Of a stretch of 64,000 bases of DNA, positions 1 through 9,529 are shown one piece after another. Where the stretch lies: assembly GCF_030407495.1 (NCBI RefSeq), contig NZ_JASDDG010000001.1, positions 124,001 through 188,000 of the forward strand, written 5' to 3'. Every line of letters starts with the position of its first letter. Within the stretch, counting starts at the first letter, position 1. Below the pieces are notes generated by a model, which did no database searches, was not told the origin of the DNA, and was given only the letters and a program-made list of their open reading frames with translations. This DNA comes from Arthrobacter sp. APC 3897. Its GTDB lineage: Bacteria; Actinomycetota; Actinomycetes; Actinomycetales; Micrococcaceae. The translations under genes were made by a program, and so were the position numbers.

Positions 1-1
1 T

Positions 2-250
2 GTGGCTTCGCTGGAGAACGCACTGAAGGTGTACCGGAACCTTGAGGAGGACGCCCCGCACGAAGAGCGCGTGGAAGCCTATGACAAGGTCACCGAAACC
101 TACCGCAACGCCACCGCAGTGGCCAAGGACCGCAACGACGTCGAAATGCCGGAAATCTCGGACGATGCCCGCGCTGAGTTCCGGGCGAGCAACCCGCGCC
201 GGCAGAACCCTGCCCCGGTGAAGGACCAGGCCGAGCAGGCCGACAAGTAG
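2..250 (+). CDS. Hypothetical protein, 3' end only
   Basis: About 82 codons are visible, ending with TAG at 250. The frame opens at the window edge with GTG, so the true start may lie upstream and this is probably the C-terminal part of a longer gene. The visible chain is hydrophilic and rich in Glu, Asp, Lys and Ala, with a helix-forming first half and a Pro/Gln-rich, likely disordered tail. No membrane segment, cysteine pair or recognisable motif is visible. I do not recognise the family. A strong hairpin follows at 268-301. Confidence 0.45.
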   Translation: MASLENALKVYRNLEEDAPHEERVEAYDKVTETYRNATAVAKDRNDVEMPEISDDARAEFRASNPRRQNPAPVKDQAEQADK

Positions 251-267
251 GAAGCCCCCGACGGCAA

Positions 268-301
268 AAGCGCCGCTCTTCCCGTGGGAAGAGCGGCGCT
301 T
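268..301. terminator. Bidirectional hairpin terminator
   Basis: A perfect 16-bp inverted repeat (268-283 with 286-301) has only 2 nt between the arms, so the innermost pairs would open into the loop. It lies between a plus-strand gene ending at 250 and a minus-strand gene ending at 310, and can serve both. The outer bases are A/T on both sides. Confidence 0.8.
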
Positions 302-309
302 GGCGTACT

Positions 310-1629
310 TTAGCCGGCCTGCGGTGATTCGCCGCGCACCATGGCCAGGAGGCGGTTGAAGATGCCCTCGCCGTCGTCGGCAATGCCGTCGTGGTGGAAG
401 TCGGCGCTTTCCCATACCTGCAGGCCCCGCACGGCACCGGCGGTTTCGAGGGACAGGTCCCGGTCCACGTAGATGTCGTCCGTGTAGACGGCGGCGGCCA
501 CCGGCACGGTGTTCCGGGCCAGCACAGCGGTGTCATAGAGCGCCGGCCAGTCTTCTTTGGCGGCCAGCATCCCGGCCGTCTCCTTCAGCGGCACCAGGGC
601 CGGATCCTCGTCGAAGTACCAGGGGTAGACCATTTCGCCGGTGTAGAGGGGTTCCGCCGCGTCCGGCTCGAACTCGGGGAACTCCCTCAGCACCCGCTCG
701 GCAGCCCACCCGGTGGCAGCACCCTGGCCGTAGATGGATTCATGCATCACCGCGTAGAGCGGATTCGCTGCCCGGCTGACCAGCCCGTGGACGGCCTCCA
801 GGAACGTATCGGACAGCCGGTCCCCGTCCGGAGCGGCCACAAAGGCCTCCTGCAGCAGGAGGTGCAGGCCGTCCATCCGGGTGTTGCCGCCCAGGAAGGA
901 GCCGATCATCTGGAAGCGCCGGACGCTCAGCCGCTCACCCGAGGGCAGGTATTCCGGAACGTTGTCCAGATGCCGGGCGATCCGGGTGGTAAGGGCGCGG
1001 TCCTGCGGATATTTCGCGAAGTACTCTGCGTTGCGCGCCGCCACACGGGCAAACGTCGCCTGATAGACACGGTCCGCGGGGCCGGTCAGCGGAGCGAGCC
1101 CGCCGGTGATCAGCGATTCGCGCAGCCCGTGCGGAGCGAAGGACAGGTAGGTCAGGGTACAGAAGCCGCCGTAGCTCTGCCCATACGTAGTCCACGGTTC
1201 CGAGCCCAGTGCTCCGCGGATCATTTCCGCGTCCGCTACGATCGAGTCCGCCCGGAAATGCGTCAGGTACTCCGCCTGTGCGGCCGCGTCCCCGCGCAGG
1301 GGGAGGGTCTGCCGGTTGGCTGGAGCAGACAGGCCGGTGCCGCGCTGGTCCAGCATCAAAATGCGGAAGTGCCTGGACGCGGCTTTGGTCCAGCCGCTGA
1401 GGGACAGCAGCCGGGAGCCCTTGCCGCCGGGCCCGCCCTGCAGATAGAGCAGCCAGGGGAGCTGCTCGGCCTCGGCCTGCGGCAGCTCGGCGTCGCTGTA
1501 TTCACGGGCGAAGACGGTGATGGTTTCGCCGTCGGGCACTGAATGATCCAGCGGAACGGAGAAACGATGGTCTGTGACGCGCATGCCGCGTACCTCATAG
1601 GGTGCCGAAGCCGTGTGCGGAACGCTCAT
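310..1629 (-). CDS. Alpha/beta hydrolase, proline iminopeptidase-like (peptidase S33)
   Basis: Cytosolic alpha/beta-hydrolase of 439 aa, the size of the longer S33 prolyl aminopeptidases, which release N-terminal proline from peptides. Visible family marks are the oxyanion-loop GGPG (65-68), DQRGTGLS (94-101) and the nucleophile elbow GQSYGG (150-155, Ser152). A His-His-Asp-Gly near 412 is the likely catalytic His region. The substrate cannot be fixed from sequence; a related esterase role is possible. The start ATG overlaps the stop of the acetyltransferase gene as ATGA, so the two are probably translationally coupled. Confidence 0.85.
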   Translation of the reverse strand: MSVPHTASAPYEVRGMRVTDHRFSVPLDHSVPDGETITVFAREYSDAELPQAEAEQLPWLLYLQGGPGGKGSRLLSLSGWTKAASRHFRILMLDQRGTGLSAPANRQTLPLRGDAAAQAEYLTHFRADSIVADAEMIRGALGSEPWTTYGQSYGGFCTLTYLSFAPHGLRESLITGGLAPLTGPADRVYQATFARVAARNAEYFAKYPQDRALTTRIARHLDNVPEYLPSGERLSVRRFQMIGSFLGGNTRMDGLHLLLQEAFVAAPDGDRLSDTFLEAVHGLVSRAANPLYAVMHESIYGQGAATGWAAERVLREFPEFEPDAAEPLYTGEMVYPWYFDEDPALVPLKETAGMLAAKEDWPALYDTAVLARNTVPVAAAVYTDDIYVDRDLSLETAGAVRGLQVWESADFHHDGIADDGEGIFNRLLAMVRGESPQAG

Positions 1630-2105
1630 GCGCCGGCACCGCCAAACGCGGTGAGGGCGTCACCGGTGAGCCGGAACGTGGTCCACTCATCCTGCGGCAC
1701 GGCACCGAGGGCCTTGTAGAAGCGGATGGACGGCTCGTTCCAGTTGAGGACGCACCACTCCACGCGGGCGTAGCCGCGCTCGACGGCGATTTCCGCCAGG
1801 GTGCGCAGCAGCGCCTTTCCCATGCCCGTGCCCCGTGCCTCGGGCCGGACGTAGAGATCCTCCAGATAGATTCCGTGGACGCCCTCCCACGTGGAATAGT
1901 TCAAAAACCAGAGGGCAAAGCCCTGCACCGTTCCGGACTCGACCGCCACGTGGGCAAAGATGGCTGGATGCTCACCGAAAAGGTTCTTCTCCAGCGCCTC
2001 AACCGTGTTTTTGACGGCGTGCGGCTCTTTTTCATAGATCGCCAGGTCATGGATGAGTTCAAGGATCACGGGGACATCTTCGGGGCGGGCGGGACGTATC
2101 TGCAT
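1626..2105 (-). CDS. GNAT family N-acetyltransferase (SSAT/thialysine-type)
   Basis: A compact 159-aa GNAT enzyme that would transfer acetyl from acetyl-CoA to an amine. The N-terminus begins IRPARPEDVP, and the acetyl-CoA pyrophosphate loop is RGTGMG (91-96), followed by the NWNEPSIRFYKALGA segment with the usual late Tyr (130). The YEKEP segment near residue 24 and overall layout resemble the spermidine/thialysine acetyltransferase subgroup, but the substrate is inferred. I chose the ATG at 2105 because the homologous fold starts there; the open frame runs upstream to 2168 into the helicase gene. The gene ends in ATGA overlap with the S33 hydrolase and follows the helicase by about 10 bp. 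Confidence 0.8.
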   Translation of the reverse strand: MQIRPARPEDVPVILELIHDLAIYEKEPHAVKNTVEALEKNLFGEHPAIFAHVAVESGTVQGFALWFLNYSTWEGVHGIYLEDLYVRPEARGTGMGKALLRTLAEIAVERGYARVEWCVLNWNEPSIRFYKALGAVPQDEWTTFRLTGDALTAFGGAGA

Positions 2106-2115
2106 GCCCTCCAGC

Positions 2116-4656
2116 CTAATCCAGGCGACCTGCCGTGATGACCTTGATGACGGGGCTGCCGGCTTCATCCGAGGCTGCCAGGTCCACCTCTGCGGTGATC
2201 CCCCAGTCCAGATGGTTGGCCGGGTCCTTGAAGATCTGCCGGACCTCCCATTTGCCGGGCAGTTCCTTGATGATCAGCAGGTTGGGTCCGCGTCCGTCGG
2301 GACCGTCGTCGATGTCCTCGTGCTCTTCGAAGTACGCATCCAGCACGTCGGCCCAGCGGTCGGCATCCCAGCCGGAGCCGCCGTCGAGCTCGCCCAGTGC
2401 GCGGTCATCCTCATCCGCGAACAGCTTCACCCGCTGGAACATTTCGTTGCGGACCATGACGCGGAACGCGCGCACATTGGCCGTGAGCTTGTCCGGGACC
2501 GGCGGCAGGACCGGTTCGTCGCCGGCAGCAGGGTTGATGCCGTTGGTGAGCTCTTCCCATTCATCCAGCAGCGAGGAATCGGTCTGGCGGACCAGTTCGC
2601 CGAGCCACTCGATGATGTCTTCCAGATCCTCGCGCAGCCGCTCCGGGGGGACGGTGTGCAGCAGGGCCTTGTAGGTGTCCGAGAGGTAGCGCAGCAGCAC
2701 GCCCTCGGAGCGGGCCAGGGAGTAGAACTGGATGTACTCGCCGAAGCTCATGGCCCGTTCGTACATGTCGCGCACAATCGACTTGGGGCTGAGTTCGAAT
2801 TCACCCAGCCAGGGGGCACCCGAGCGGTACACCTCGAAGGACTGCTCCAGCAGTTCAGCCAGCGGCTGCGGATAGGTGACTTCTTCGAGCAGGGCCATCC
2901 GCTCGTCGTACTCGATGCCCTGTGACTTCATGGCCGCAATGGCCTCGCCGCGGGCCTTCTTCTCCTGGGCGGAGAGGACCTGCCGCGGTTTTTCCATGAT
3001 CGCTTCGATCACTGAGACCACGTCCAGGGCGTAGGACGGGCTCTCCGGGTCCAGGATTTCCAGGGAGGCCATGGCAAACGGGGAGAGCGGCTGGTTCAGG
3101 GCGAAGTTCGGCTGCAGATGGACCTTCAGCCGCACGGTGCGGCCGTCAGCGTCGGGCTCGGGGAGGACTTCCACAATGCCGGCGGTCTTCAGCTCCCGGT
3201 AGATACTGAGGGCCTTCTTCATCAGGGCCAGCTGCGAGGAGCGGGTCTCGTGGTTGCTGGTCAGCAGCTTCTTGGCTGCGGCAAACGGATCCCCGGGACG
3301 CTCCAGCAGGTTCAGCAGCATGGAGTGGGTGATGTTGAAGCTGGAGGTCAAGGGCTCCGGGGTGCCGTCAACAAGCTTCTCGAAGGTCGGCTTGCCCCAG
3401 GATACAAATCCGGCCTGCGGCTTCTTCTTCACCACCTGGCGCAGTTTCTTCTGGTCATCACCGAACTTGGCGTGTGCCTTGGCCATGGCCTTGACGTTTT
3501 CAATCACGTGTTCCGGTGCCTGCACGACGACGGTGCCCGCCGTGTCATACCCGGCCCGTCCGGCGCGGCCGGCAATCTGGTGGAACTCGCGGACCTTCAG
3601 CGGGCGGGTGCGGGTGCCGTCGTACTTGGACAGTGCGGTGATCAGCACGGTGCGGATGGGCACGTTGATGCCCACGCCCAGGGTGTCGGTGCCGCAGATG
3701 ACCTTCAGCAGTCCGGCCTGGGCCAGCTGCTCCACCAGGCGCCGGTATTTGGGCAGCATGCCGGCGTGGTGCACGCCGATGCCGTGCCGGACCAGCCGGT
3801 TCAGGGTCTTGCCGAAACCGGGGGCGAAGCGGAACCCGGCAATCAGCTCGGCGATCTTGTCCTTTTCCTCCCGGGTGCACACGTTGATGCTCATCAGGGC
3901 CTGCGCCCGGTCGATCGCTTCGATCTGGGAGAAGTGCACCACGTAGACCGGAACCTGCTTGGTGGCCAGCAGCTCTTCCAGGGATTCCTGGACCGGGGTT
4001 TCCACGTAGTAGTAGTGCAGGGGGATGGGCCGCTGCACCGAGGAGACCGTCACGGTGTCGCGGTTGGTGAGCTCGCTGAGTTCGTTGGCGATCCGGGTCA
4101 TGTCGCCCAGGGTGGCGGACATCAGCAGGAACTGCGCCTGCGGCAGCTCCAGCAGCGGCACCTGCCAGGCCCAGCCGCGCTGCGGATCGGAGTAGAAGTG
4201 GAACTCGTCCATGATCACGGTGCCCAGATCCGCGTCCGGTCCCTCACGCAGGGCAATGTTCGCCAGGATTTCCGCGGTGCAGCAAATGATCGGGGCGTCC
4301 TTGTTCACGGACGAGTCGCCGGTGACCATGCCCACGTTCTCGGCGCCGAAGATCTCGCACAGGGCAAAGAACTTCTCTGACACCAGCGCCTTGATGGGTG
4401 CCGTGTAGTAGCTGCGTTCATCGTGCGCCATGGCGTGGAAGTGCGCGGCAATGGCAACCATCGATTTACCGGAGCCGGTGGGAGTGGCGAGGATGACGTT
4501 GTTGCCGGTCACCAGCTCCATCACCGCTTCATCCTGTGCCGGGTACAGCGACATGCCCCGGCTCTCGACCCACTCGAGGAAGGACGTGTACGTCTCGTCG
4601 GGGTCGATGGTGCGGGTGCTGGACGGGCCGGAGGCAAGCTGTTCAAGAAGTTTCAT
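2116..4656 (-). CDS. DEAD/DEAH-box helicase with C-terminal DUF3516
   Basis: A superfamily 2 helicase of 846 aa, Ski2-like in its core. Motif I is ATPTGSGKS (57-65), motif II DEFH (150-153), motif III SAT (180-182) and motif VI QIAGRAGRAG (360-369). The half after about residue 400 matches the actinobacterial DUF3516 layout, with no recognisable nuclease. It probably remodels RNA; that role is inferred from Ski2-family relatives. The ATG at 4656 is preferred because the N-terminus MKLLEQL reads directly into the fold, while the upstream frame overlaps the divergent methyltransferase gene. It heads a minus-strand run with the acetyltransferase and the S33 hydrolase. Confidence 0.88.
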   Translation of the reverse strand: MKLLEQLASGPSSTRTIDPDETYTSFLEWVESRGMSLYPAQDEAVMELVTGNNVILATPTGSGKSMVAIAAHFHAMAHDERSYYTAPIKALVSEKFFALCEIFGAENVGMVTGDSSVNKDAPIICCTAEILANIALREGPDADLGTVIMDEFHFYSDPQRGWAWQVPLLELPQAQFLLMSATLGDMTRIANELSELTNRDTVTVSSVQRPIPLHYYYVETPVQESLEELLATKQVPVYVVHFSQIEAIDRAQALMSINVCTREEKDKIAELIAGFRFAPGFGKTLNRLVRHGIGVHHAGMLPKYRRLVEQLAQAGLLKVICGTDTLGVGINVPIRTVLITALSKYDGTRTRPLKVREFHQIAGRAGRAGYDTAGTVVVQAPEHVIENVKAMAKAHAKFGDDQKKLRQVVKKKPQAGFVSWGKPTFEKLVDGTPEPLTSSFNITHSMLLNLLERPGDPFAAAKKLLTSNHETRSSQLALMKKALSIYRELKTAGIVEVLPEPDADGRTVRLKVHLQPNFALNQPLSPFAMASLEILDPESPSYALDVVSVIEAIMEKPRQVLSAQEKKARGEAIAAMKSQGIEYDERMALLEEVTYPQPLAELLEQSFEVYRSGAPWLGEFELSPKSIVRDMYERAMSFGEYIQFYSLARSEGVLLRYLSDTYKALLHTVPPERLREDLEDIIEWLGELVRQTDSSLLDEWEELTNGINPAAGDEPVLPPVPDKLTANVRAFRVMVRNEMFQRVKLFADEDDRALGELDGGSGWDADRWADVLDAYFEEHEDIDDGPDGRGPNLLIIKELPGKWEVRQIFKDPANHLDWGITAEVDLAASDEAGSPVIKVITAGRLD

Positions 4657-4749
4657 GTCCCTACCAGAGTATCGGGCGCGGCTGTGCGCCGCAGACACCC
4701 GGCATGACCCCCGATGAACACCCGCCCGCTGGCGGCCCCGTCCCTTTGT

Positions 4750-4755
4750 TAGGCT
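4750..4755 (+). promoter_or_regulatory. Putative -10 box of a leaderless promoter
   Basis: TAGGCT ends exactly 7 nt before the ATG at 4763, the spacing expected if transcription starts at the start codon. No Shine-Dalgarno sequence is seen and no clear -35 hexamer. Confidence 0.4.
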
Positions 4756-4762
4756 CGGCGGC

Positions 4763-5542
4763 ATGAAATGGGATCCCCGGAAATACACACAGTTCTCCTC
4801 GCACCGAGACCGCCCCTTTTTTGATTTGACCGCGCGCATCGAAGCCGATGCCCCGGGCCGCGTCGTGGACCTGGGCTGCGGACCCGGCACCCTGACCGCG
4901 GCGCTCGCCGCCCGCTGGCCCGAAGCCCGGGTCACCGGCGTCGACTCCTCTGCCGAGATGGTGGAACAGGCGGGCGCTCTTCAGGGTGCTCCCGCGAACC
5001 TGGAATTTGTCCGCGCGGGCATCGAGGAATGGGAACCGCAGGCCGGAACCGATGTGGTGGTTTCCAACGCTGCGCTGCAGTGGGTGCCCGGCCACCAGGA
5101 CCTCATGCGCCGCTGGGCGAAACAGCTCGACGCCGGAGCCTGGCTGGCCGTGCAGGTTCCCGGCAACTTCGGGGCGCCGTCACATGCGCTGATGCGTGAA
5201 CTGGCTGCGAGCGCTGCCTGGTCGCACAAGCTGGACGGCGTGCTGCGCCACGCCGACGCAGTGGATGAGCCGGAGGATTACCTGGGCCTGCTGACCGAGA
5301 CGGGGTTTGAGGCAGATGTGTGGGAGACCAGCTACTCGCAGGTCCTGCAGGGAGAGGACCCGGTGCTCGAATGGGTGCGCGGAACGGCCCTGAGGCCGGT
5401 TATTGCGGCTTTGGACCCGGATGACTTCCGGCGGTTCGAAGCCGAGTACGCCGCGCTGCTGCGGGAGGCCTATCCGCAGCATGCCTGGGGCACAGTCTTT
5501 CCGTTTCGCCGGATCTTCATGGTTGGCCGGAAGACGGGTTAA
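4763..5542 (+). CDS. tam: Trans-aconitate 2-methyltransferase-like SAM methyltransferase
   Basis: Class I SAM-dependent methyltransferase of 259 aa. It opens with WDPRKYTQF, typical of the Tam family, has the SAM-binding VVDLGCGPGT (34-43), an acidic end of strand 2 (GVDSS) and the conserved SNAALQWV segment. Tam methylates trans-aconitate, the inhibitory isomer of the citric-acid-cycle intermediate cis-aconitate, and so detoxifies it. The length matches E. coli Tam. It is divergent from the helicase gene and its stop overlaps the convergent permease stop by 4 bp. Confidence 0.8.
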   Translation: MKWDPRKYTQFSSHRDRPFFDLTARIEADAPGRVVDLGCGPGTLTAALAARWPEARVTGVDSSAEMVEQAGALQGAPANLEFVRAGIEEWEPQAGTDVVVSNAALQWVPGHQDLMRRWAKQLDAGAWLAVQVPGNFGAPSHALMRELAASAAWSHKLDGVLRHADAVDEPEDYLGLLTETGFEADVWETSYSQVLQGEDPVLEWVRGTALRPVIAALDPDDFRRFEAEYAALLREAYPQHAWGTVFPFRRIFMVGRKTG

Positions 5543-6942
5543 CCGGCGGGTCGCCGCCGGCCGGCGCGCCTGGTCTTCGCCGCCTTCATCAGCGGCGTGT
5601 TGAGGTCGGTGATTTGTGCATTCGCGTGGTCCCGGCGGCCGGCTCCGCCGCGCTGGTAGTGCCGGGCCAGGTACAGCGCCCCGCCGAGGGCAAGGAGCAG
5701 GAAGCCGGTGATCAGGGCCGCGGGGTCCAGGGACGGCAGCTGGCTGGCTGCGGCGAGGACGGCGAGGACGGGGATGACGGGACCCAGGGGAAGTTTGGCA
5801 CCCTGGCCCGGCCATTTGCGCACTCCCAGCACAACTGCCGCGACGCTCACCACGATCATGGCAATAATGGCCGCCACGTTGGCGATCGAAACGACGAAGG
5901 TGGTGTCGTTGAGGAGCACCAGAAGAACGGTGATCGCCCCCAGCAGCAGCACGCTCACGTAGGGGTGGCCGGTGCGGGTCTGGCGGCCGAGCGCCGGCGG
6001 AACATCTCCGCGGGCCACCATCCGGAGCATGATCTCCGAGGCGCCGAGCACATTGGCATTGGCTCCCGAGAGGGTGGACAGGCAGGCAGCGAAGGCCACC
6101 AGGACGCCGCCCCAGGTGCCCATGACGATTTCTGCGGCTTGGGAGACACCGGTGGCGGTGAAGACCGTCACTCCGCTGGCCACCATGGCCAGGGCCGTGC
6201 CCAGGTAGATAATTCCTGATACCAGCAGAGTGAGCAGGATGGCGCGCGGCACCGTTTTGCGCGGATTCTCCACGGAGCCGGCCATATTGGTGATGACGTT
6301 GAAGCCGGTGTAGGCGGTGAACAGAAGCGCTGCCGCTGATAAGACGCCGCCGGTGCCCTGCGGCAGCGGCCGGTCAACCTTTTCCGGTGTCAGTTCCGTC
6401 AGGCCCCAGACGGCAAAGAGTACGAGTAGTGCAAGTTTGATGCCCACAATCCAGGTCTCCGCCCTGGCCACCAGCGCCGTCGGCCCCAGGTTCAGTGCCG
6501 TCACCAGCACTGTCGCAGCCAGCCCCAGCACCAAAGCTCCGGCAGCCGGCAGGAAATACTCGTGCAGGTAGTCGCCGAAGGAGTCCACCAGATAGGCGAT
6601 GATGGTGGCTCCGTTGAGGTAGAACGCCCACATCACCACAAAACGCCAAAACGGACTGAGGATATCCCCTACGGGGCCGTAACCGGATTCCCCGTCCTTC
6701 GCCCGCGTGGACACCACAATGAAGCACATGGCGCACAGGGCCATGACAATGCCGGCGATGACGTAGCTGAGGACCGCTGCGGGTCCGGCCAGGTTGATGG
6801 CCGTTCCGGAGAGGGTAAAGACACCGCCGCCCACCGTGGTGCCGACACCGAAGGCTACGCAGGCAGTCAGTCCGATGCGGGGTTTGACGGCGGCTGAGGG
6901 CCCGGAAGCTGACGACGACGGTACTGTGGCCACGGTTTGCAC
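5539..6942 (-). CDS. APC-family amino acid permease
   Basis: An integral membrane secondary transporter with about 12 hydrophobic segments. The first begins with the APC signature region GLTACVAFGVGTTVGGG, where the glycine-rich kink binds the substrate backbone. The substrate, probably an amino acid or amine, cannot be read from sequence. The open frame can start with TTG at 6990, but a promoter-like pair (-35 at 6999-7004, -10 at 6975-6980) covers that start, so I prefer the GTG at 6942, which has GGAG upstream, giving 467 aa. It lies 36 bp or more downstream of the metallo-hydrolase gene on the same strand and is convergent with tam. Confidence 0.8.
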   Translation of the reverse strand: MQTVATVPSSSASGPSAAVKPRIGLTACVAFGVGTTVGGGVFTLSGTAINLAGPAAVLSYVIAGIVMALCAMCFIVVSTRAKDGESGYGPVGDILSPFWRFVVMWAFYLNGATIIAYLVDSFGDYLHEYFLPAAGALVLGLAATVLVTALNLGPTALVARAETWIVGIKLALLVLFAVWGLTELTPEKVDRPLPQGTGGVLSAAALLFTAYTGFNVITNMAGSVENPRKTVPRAILLTLLVSGIIYLGTALAMVASGVTVFTATGVSQAAEIVMGTWGGVLVAFAACLSTLSGANANVLGASEIMLRMVARGDVPPALGRQTRTGHPYVSVLLLGAITVLLVLLNDTTFVVSIANVAAIIAMIVVSVAAVVLGVRKWPGQGAKLPLGPVIPVLAVLAAASQLPSLDPAALITGFLLLALGGALYLARHYQRGGAGRRDHANAQITDLNTPLMKAAKTRRAGRRRPAG

Positions 6943-6974
6943 GCTCTCATCGGTCTCCGAAAGGTCCCTTGTTG

Positions 6975-7004
6975 AGCGTAAAACCCTCAAATGGCAGGGG
7001 TCAA
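6975..7004 (-). promoter_or_regulatory. Putative promoter of the APC permease
   Basis: On the minus strand TTGACC (7004-6999) and TACGCT (6980-6975) are separated by 18 bp. Transcription would begin near 6968, before the GTG at 6942. Confidence 0.4.
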
Positions 7005-7026
7005 CGGAGCAGGCGCAGCAGGCCTG

Positions 7027-7665
7027 TCACCAGCCGCGTTCCTTCCATTCCTGAAGGTGCGGCCGCTCGGCGCCCAGGGTGGTTCCTGCTCCGTGGCCCG
7101 GGTGGACCACGGTGTCATCCGGCAGGTAATCGAACACACGTTCTACTGTGTCCGCATACAGCGACGCGAAGCGTTCCGGATCCTGCTGGGTGTTGCCCAG
7201 TCCGCCGGGAAAGAGGGAATCGCCGGTAAACAGATGGGCAGGGCCGCTCGGATCGCGGTAGAGCAGGGCCACGGAGCCGGGAGTGTGGCCCCGGAGCTTG
7301 ATGGCGGTGAGCTCCGAGTTGCCGAAACGCAGCGTGTCCCCCTGGTCCAGGAGCACATCGGTGGGCACCTCTATGTCCGCAGCATCCTCGCTGCCGGCAG
7401 CGGTGCGTGCCCCGGTGGATTCCACGGCCTCGGGAAGGGCCCGCACATGGTCCCAGTGGCTGTGCGTGGTGACAATCAGCTCCACCTTGGGCGGGACAGC
7501 GGCGTCTGCGGCGGCTTCGCCCAGCATTCGGCTGACCGCCGGAAAGTCGGCAGCGGCGTCAATGAGCACCTGCGCTCCGGTGTCCTTGTCCGTGAGGAGG
7601 TAGATGTTGTTGTCCATGCTGGACACGGAGCAGCTGCGAATGGTGACATTCTTCAAATCAAACAT
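7027..7665 (-). CDS. Metallo-beta-lactamase-fold hydrolase (glyoxalase II-like)
   Basis: A 212-aa MBL-fold protein with all metal-binding motifs: THSHWDH (67-73), the glyoxalase-type GHTPGS (126-131), GDS (148-150) and HPGH (188-191). This set predicts a dinuclear zinc or iron site and hydrolysis of a thioester or similar ester. The short length lacks the long C-terminal helical domain of classical glyoxalase II, so it belongs to the broader small MBL group and its substrate is open. It is divergent from the ABC exporter operon. Confidence 0.85.
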   Translation of the reverse strand: MFDLKNVTIRSCSVSSMDNNIYLLTDKDTGAQVLIDAAADFPAVSRMLGEAAADAAVPPKVELIVTTHSHWDHVRALPEAVESTGARTAAGSEDAADIEVPTDVLLDQGDTLRFGNSELTAIKLRGHTPGSVALLYRDPSGPAHLFTGDSLFPGGLGNTQQDPERFASLYADTVERVFDYLPDDTVVHPGHGAGTTLGAERPHLQEWKERGW

Positions 7666-7795
7666 GCCGCCAGTCTAGTTCCGCGCTCGCAGATGTTAAC
7701 CCCACAGTCACAGGCCAAAAGTCTTGTCTGTCCGGGGCGGCGGGCGTACGTTCAGAGGGTGCCGGGAACCCCTCCGGCTTGTTCCTGGAGGAAGC

Positions 7796-9529
7796 GTGCT
7801 CCTAAGGCTTGTCCGGCAGAACCTGGCGCCCTACAAGGGGGCCGTTGCCGCCGTCGTCGTCCTGCAGTTCCTGCAAACCGCTGCCACTTTGTTCCTGCCC
7901 ACCCTCAATGCCGACATCATTGACCGCGGCGTCGTTAAGGCGGACACCGGCGTGATCCTGGATCTGGGCGGCTGGATGCTCGTGATCACGGCCGGACAGG
8001 TGGTCTGCGCCATCGCTGCCACCTACTTTGCCTCCCGGGTGGCCATGAGTGTGGGCCGCAACATCCGGGATGAGCTTTTCACCACGGTGGAATCCTTTTC
8101 CGCGCGTGAAATGGGGGTGTTCGGCGCCCCCTCCCTCATTACCCGCACCACCAACGATGTGCAGCAGGTGCAGATGGCCCTGCTGATGACCTTCACGGTG
8201 ATGGTTTCAGCTCCGATCATGGGAGTTGGCGGAGTGCTGCTGGCGCTGAACCAGGATGTGCCCCTCTCCGGAATCCTGCTGCTGATCCTGCCGGTGCTGT
8301 TTATCGTGATCGGGCTGGTCCTGCGCCGGCTGATTCCCCTGTTCCGACGGGCCCAGAAGCAGATTGACCGGGTGAACTCGGTGCTGAGGGAACAGATCAT
8401 GGGGGTGGCGGTCATCCGGGCCTTCGTGCGCGAGCGCACCGAGGAAGCCCGCTTCGACACCGCCAACGCGGATCTGACCGGGACGCAGCTGCGGACCGCC
8501 CAGTATCTGGCCCTGCTGTTTCCGGCTGCCATGCTGGTGGCCAATCTGGCATCCGTGGCGGTGGTCTGGTTCGGCGCCTACCGGATTGACGCCGGACAGA
8601 TGCAGATCGGTGCCCTCACCGCGTTCATCGCGTACATCATGCAGATCCTGATGGCGGTCATGATGTCGATGTTCATGATCATGATGCTGCCCCGCGCCGC
8701 TGTGTGCGCCGAGCGTATCTACGAGGTCCTGGATACGGAAAGCACGGTGCGGGACGCGGATGCTGCCGCGCCCCTGGTGTACGACGGCGGCACCCTGCAT
8801 TTCCGGAACGTCGGCTACACGTATCCGGGAGCCGAGGACCCGGTGCTGCACGACATCACGTTCACGGCCCGGTCCGGGCAGACCACGGCCGTCATCGGAT
8901 CCACCGGAGCGGGCAAGTCCACGCTGCTGAACCTGGTTCCGCGGCTGCTGGATGCCACCTCCGGGGGAATCTCCATCGACGGACAGGACATTGAGGCGGT
9001 AACGCTGCACTCGCTGCGCAGCGGGATTGGCCTGGTGCCGCAGAAGGCCTACCTGTTCTCAGGCACGATTGGCTCAAATCTGCGCTTCGGACGCCCCGGC
9101 GCCACGGATGCCGAGCTCTGGGAAGCGCTGGAGATCGCCCAGGCCGCGGAATTTGTCCGCGCGTCCGAAGGGGCGCTGGAGCACCGGGTGGAACAGGGCG
9201 GCGGCAACTTCTCCGGAGGGCAGCGCCAGCGGCTGGCCATTGCCCGCGCCCTGGTGGTGCGTCCGGCGATCTATCTCTTCGATGACAGTTTCTCCGCACT
9301 GGACTTTGCCACCGACGCCCGGCTGCGCGCTGCCCTGAGGGAAAGGACACGCAGCTCCACGGTCCTGATCGTGGCGCAGCGGATCAACACGATTGCCGAC
9401 GCTGCACGGATAGTAGTCCTGGAGGAGGGGCGCATCGCCGGGCAGGGAACGCATGAGGAACTGCTGGAAACCTCTCCCACGTACCGGGAGATCGTTGAAT
9501 CCCAGCTGACGGCGGAGGAAGTGCAGTGA
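7796..9529 (+). CDS. ABC exporter half-transporter, degenerate-site subunit
   Basis: Type IV ABC exporter subunit, 577 aa: a six-helix membrane domain, then an ATPase domain with Walker A GSTGAGKST (about 368), signature FSGGQRQR (about 472) and Walker B LFDDSFSALD (about 494). The catalytic Glu after Walker B is Asp and the switch His is Gln (VAQRINTI), so this subunit cannot hydrolyse ATP normally at its own site. Its intact signature completes the active site of the partner encoded next. The GTG at 7796 is chosen for the GGAGGA 5-6 nt upstream. The stop overlaps the next start as GTGA. Likely a drug or lipid exporter; the substrate is unknown. Confidence 0.88.
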   Translation: MLLRLVRQNLAPYKGAVAAVVVLQFLQTAATLFLPTLNADIIDRGVVKADTGVILDLGGWMLVITAGQVVCAIAATYFASRVAMSVGRNIRDELFTTVESFSAREMGVFGAPSLITRTTNDVQQVQMALLMTFTVMVSAPIMGVGGVLLALNQDVPLSGILLLILPVLFIVIGLVLRRLIPLFRRAQKQIDRVNSVLREQIMGVAVIRAFVRERTEEARFDTANADLTGTQLRTAQYLALLFPAAMLVANLASVAVVWFGAYRIDAGQMQIGALTAFIAYIMQILMAVMMSMFMIMMLPRAAVCAERIYEVLDTESTVRDADAAAPLVYDGGTLHFRNVGYTYPGAEDPVLHDITFTARSGQTTAVIGSTGAGKSTLLNLVPRLLDATSGGISIDGQDIEAVTLHSLRSGIGLVPQKAYLFSGTIGSNLRFGRPGATDAELWEALEIAQAAEFVRASEGALEHRVEQGGGNFSGGQRQRLAIARALVVRPAIYLFDDSFSALDFATDARLRAALRERTRSSTVLIVAQRINTIADAARIVVLEEGRIAGQGTHEELLETSPTYREIVESQLTAEEVQ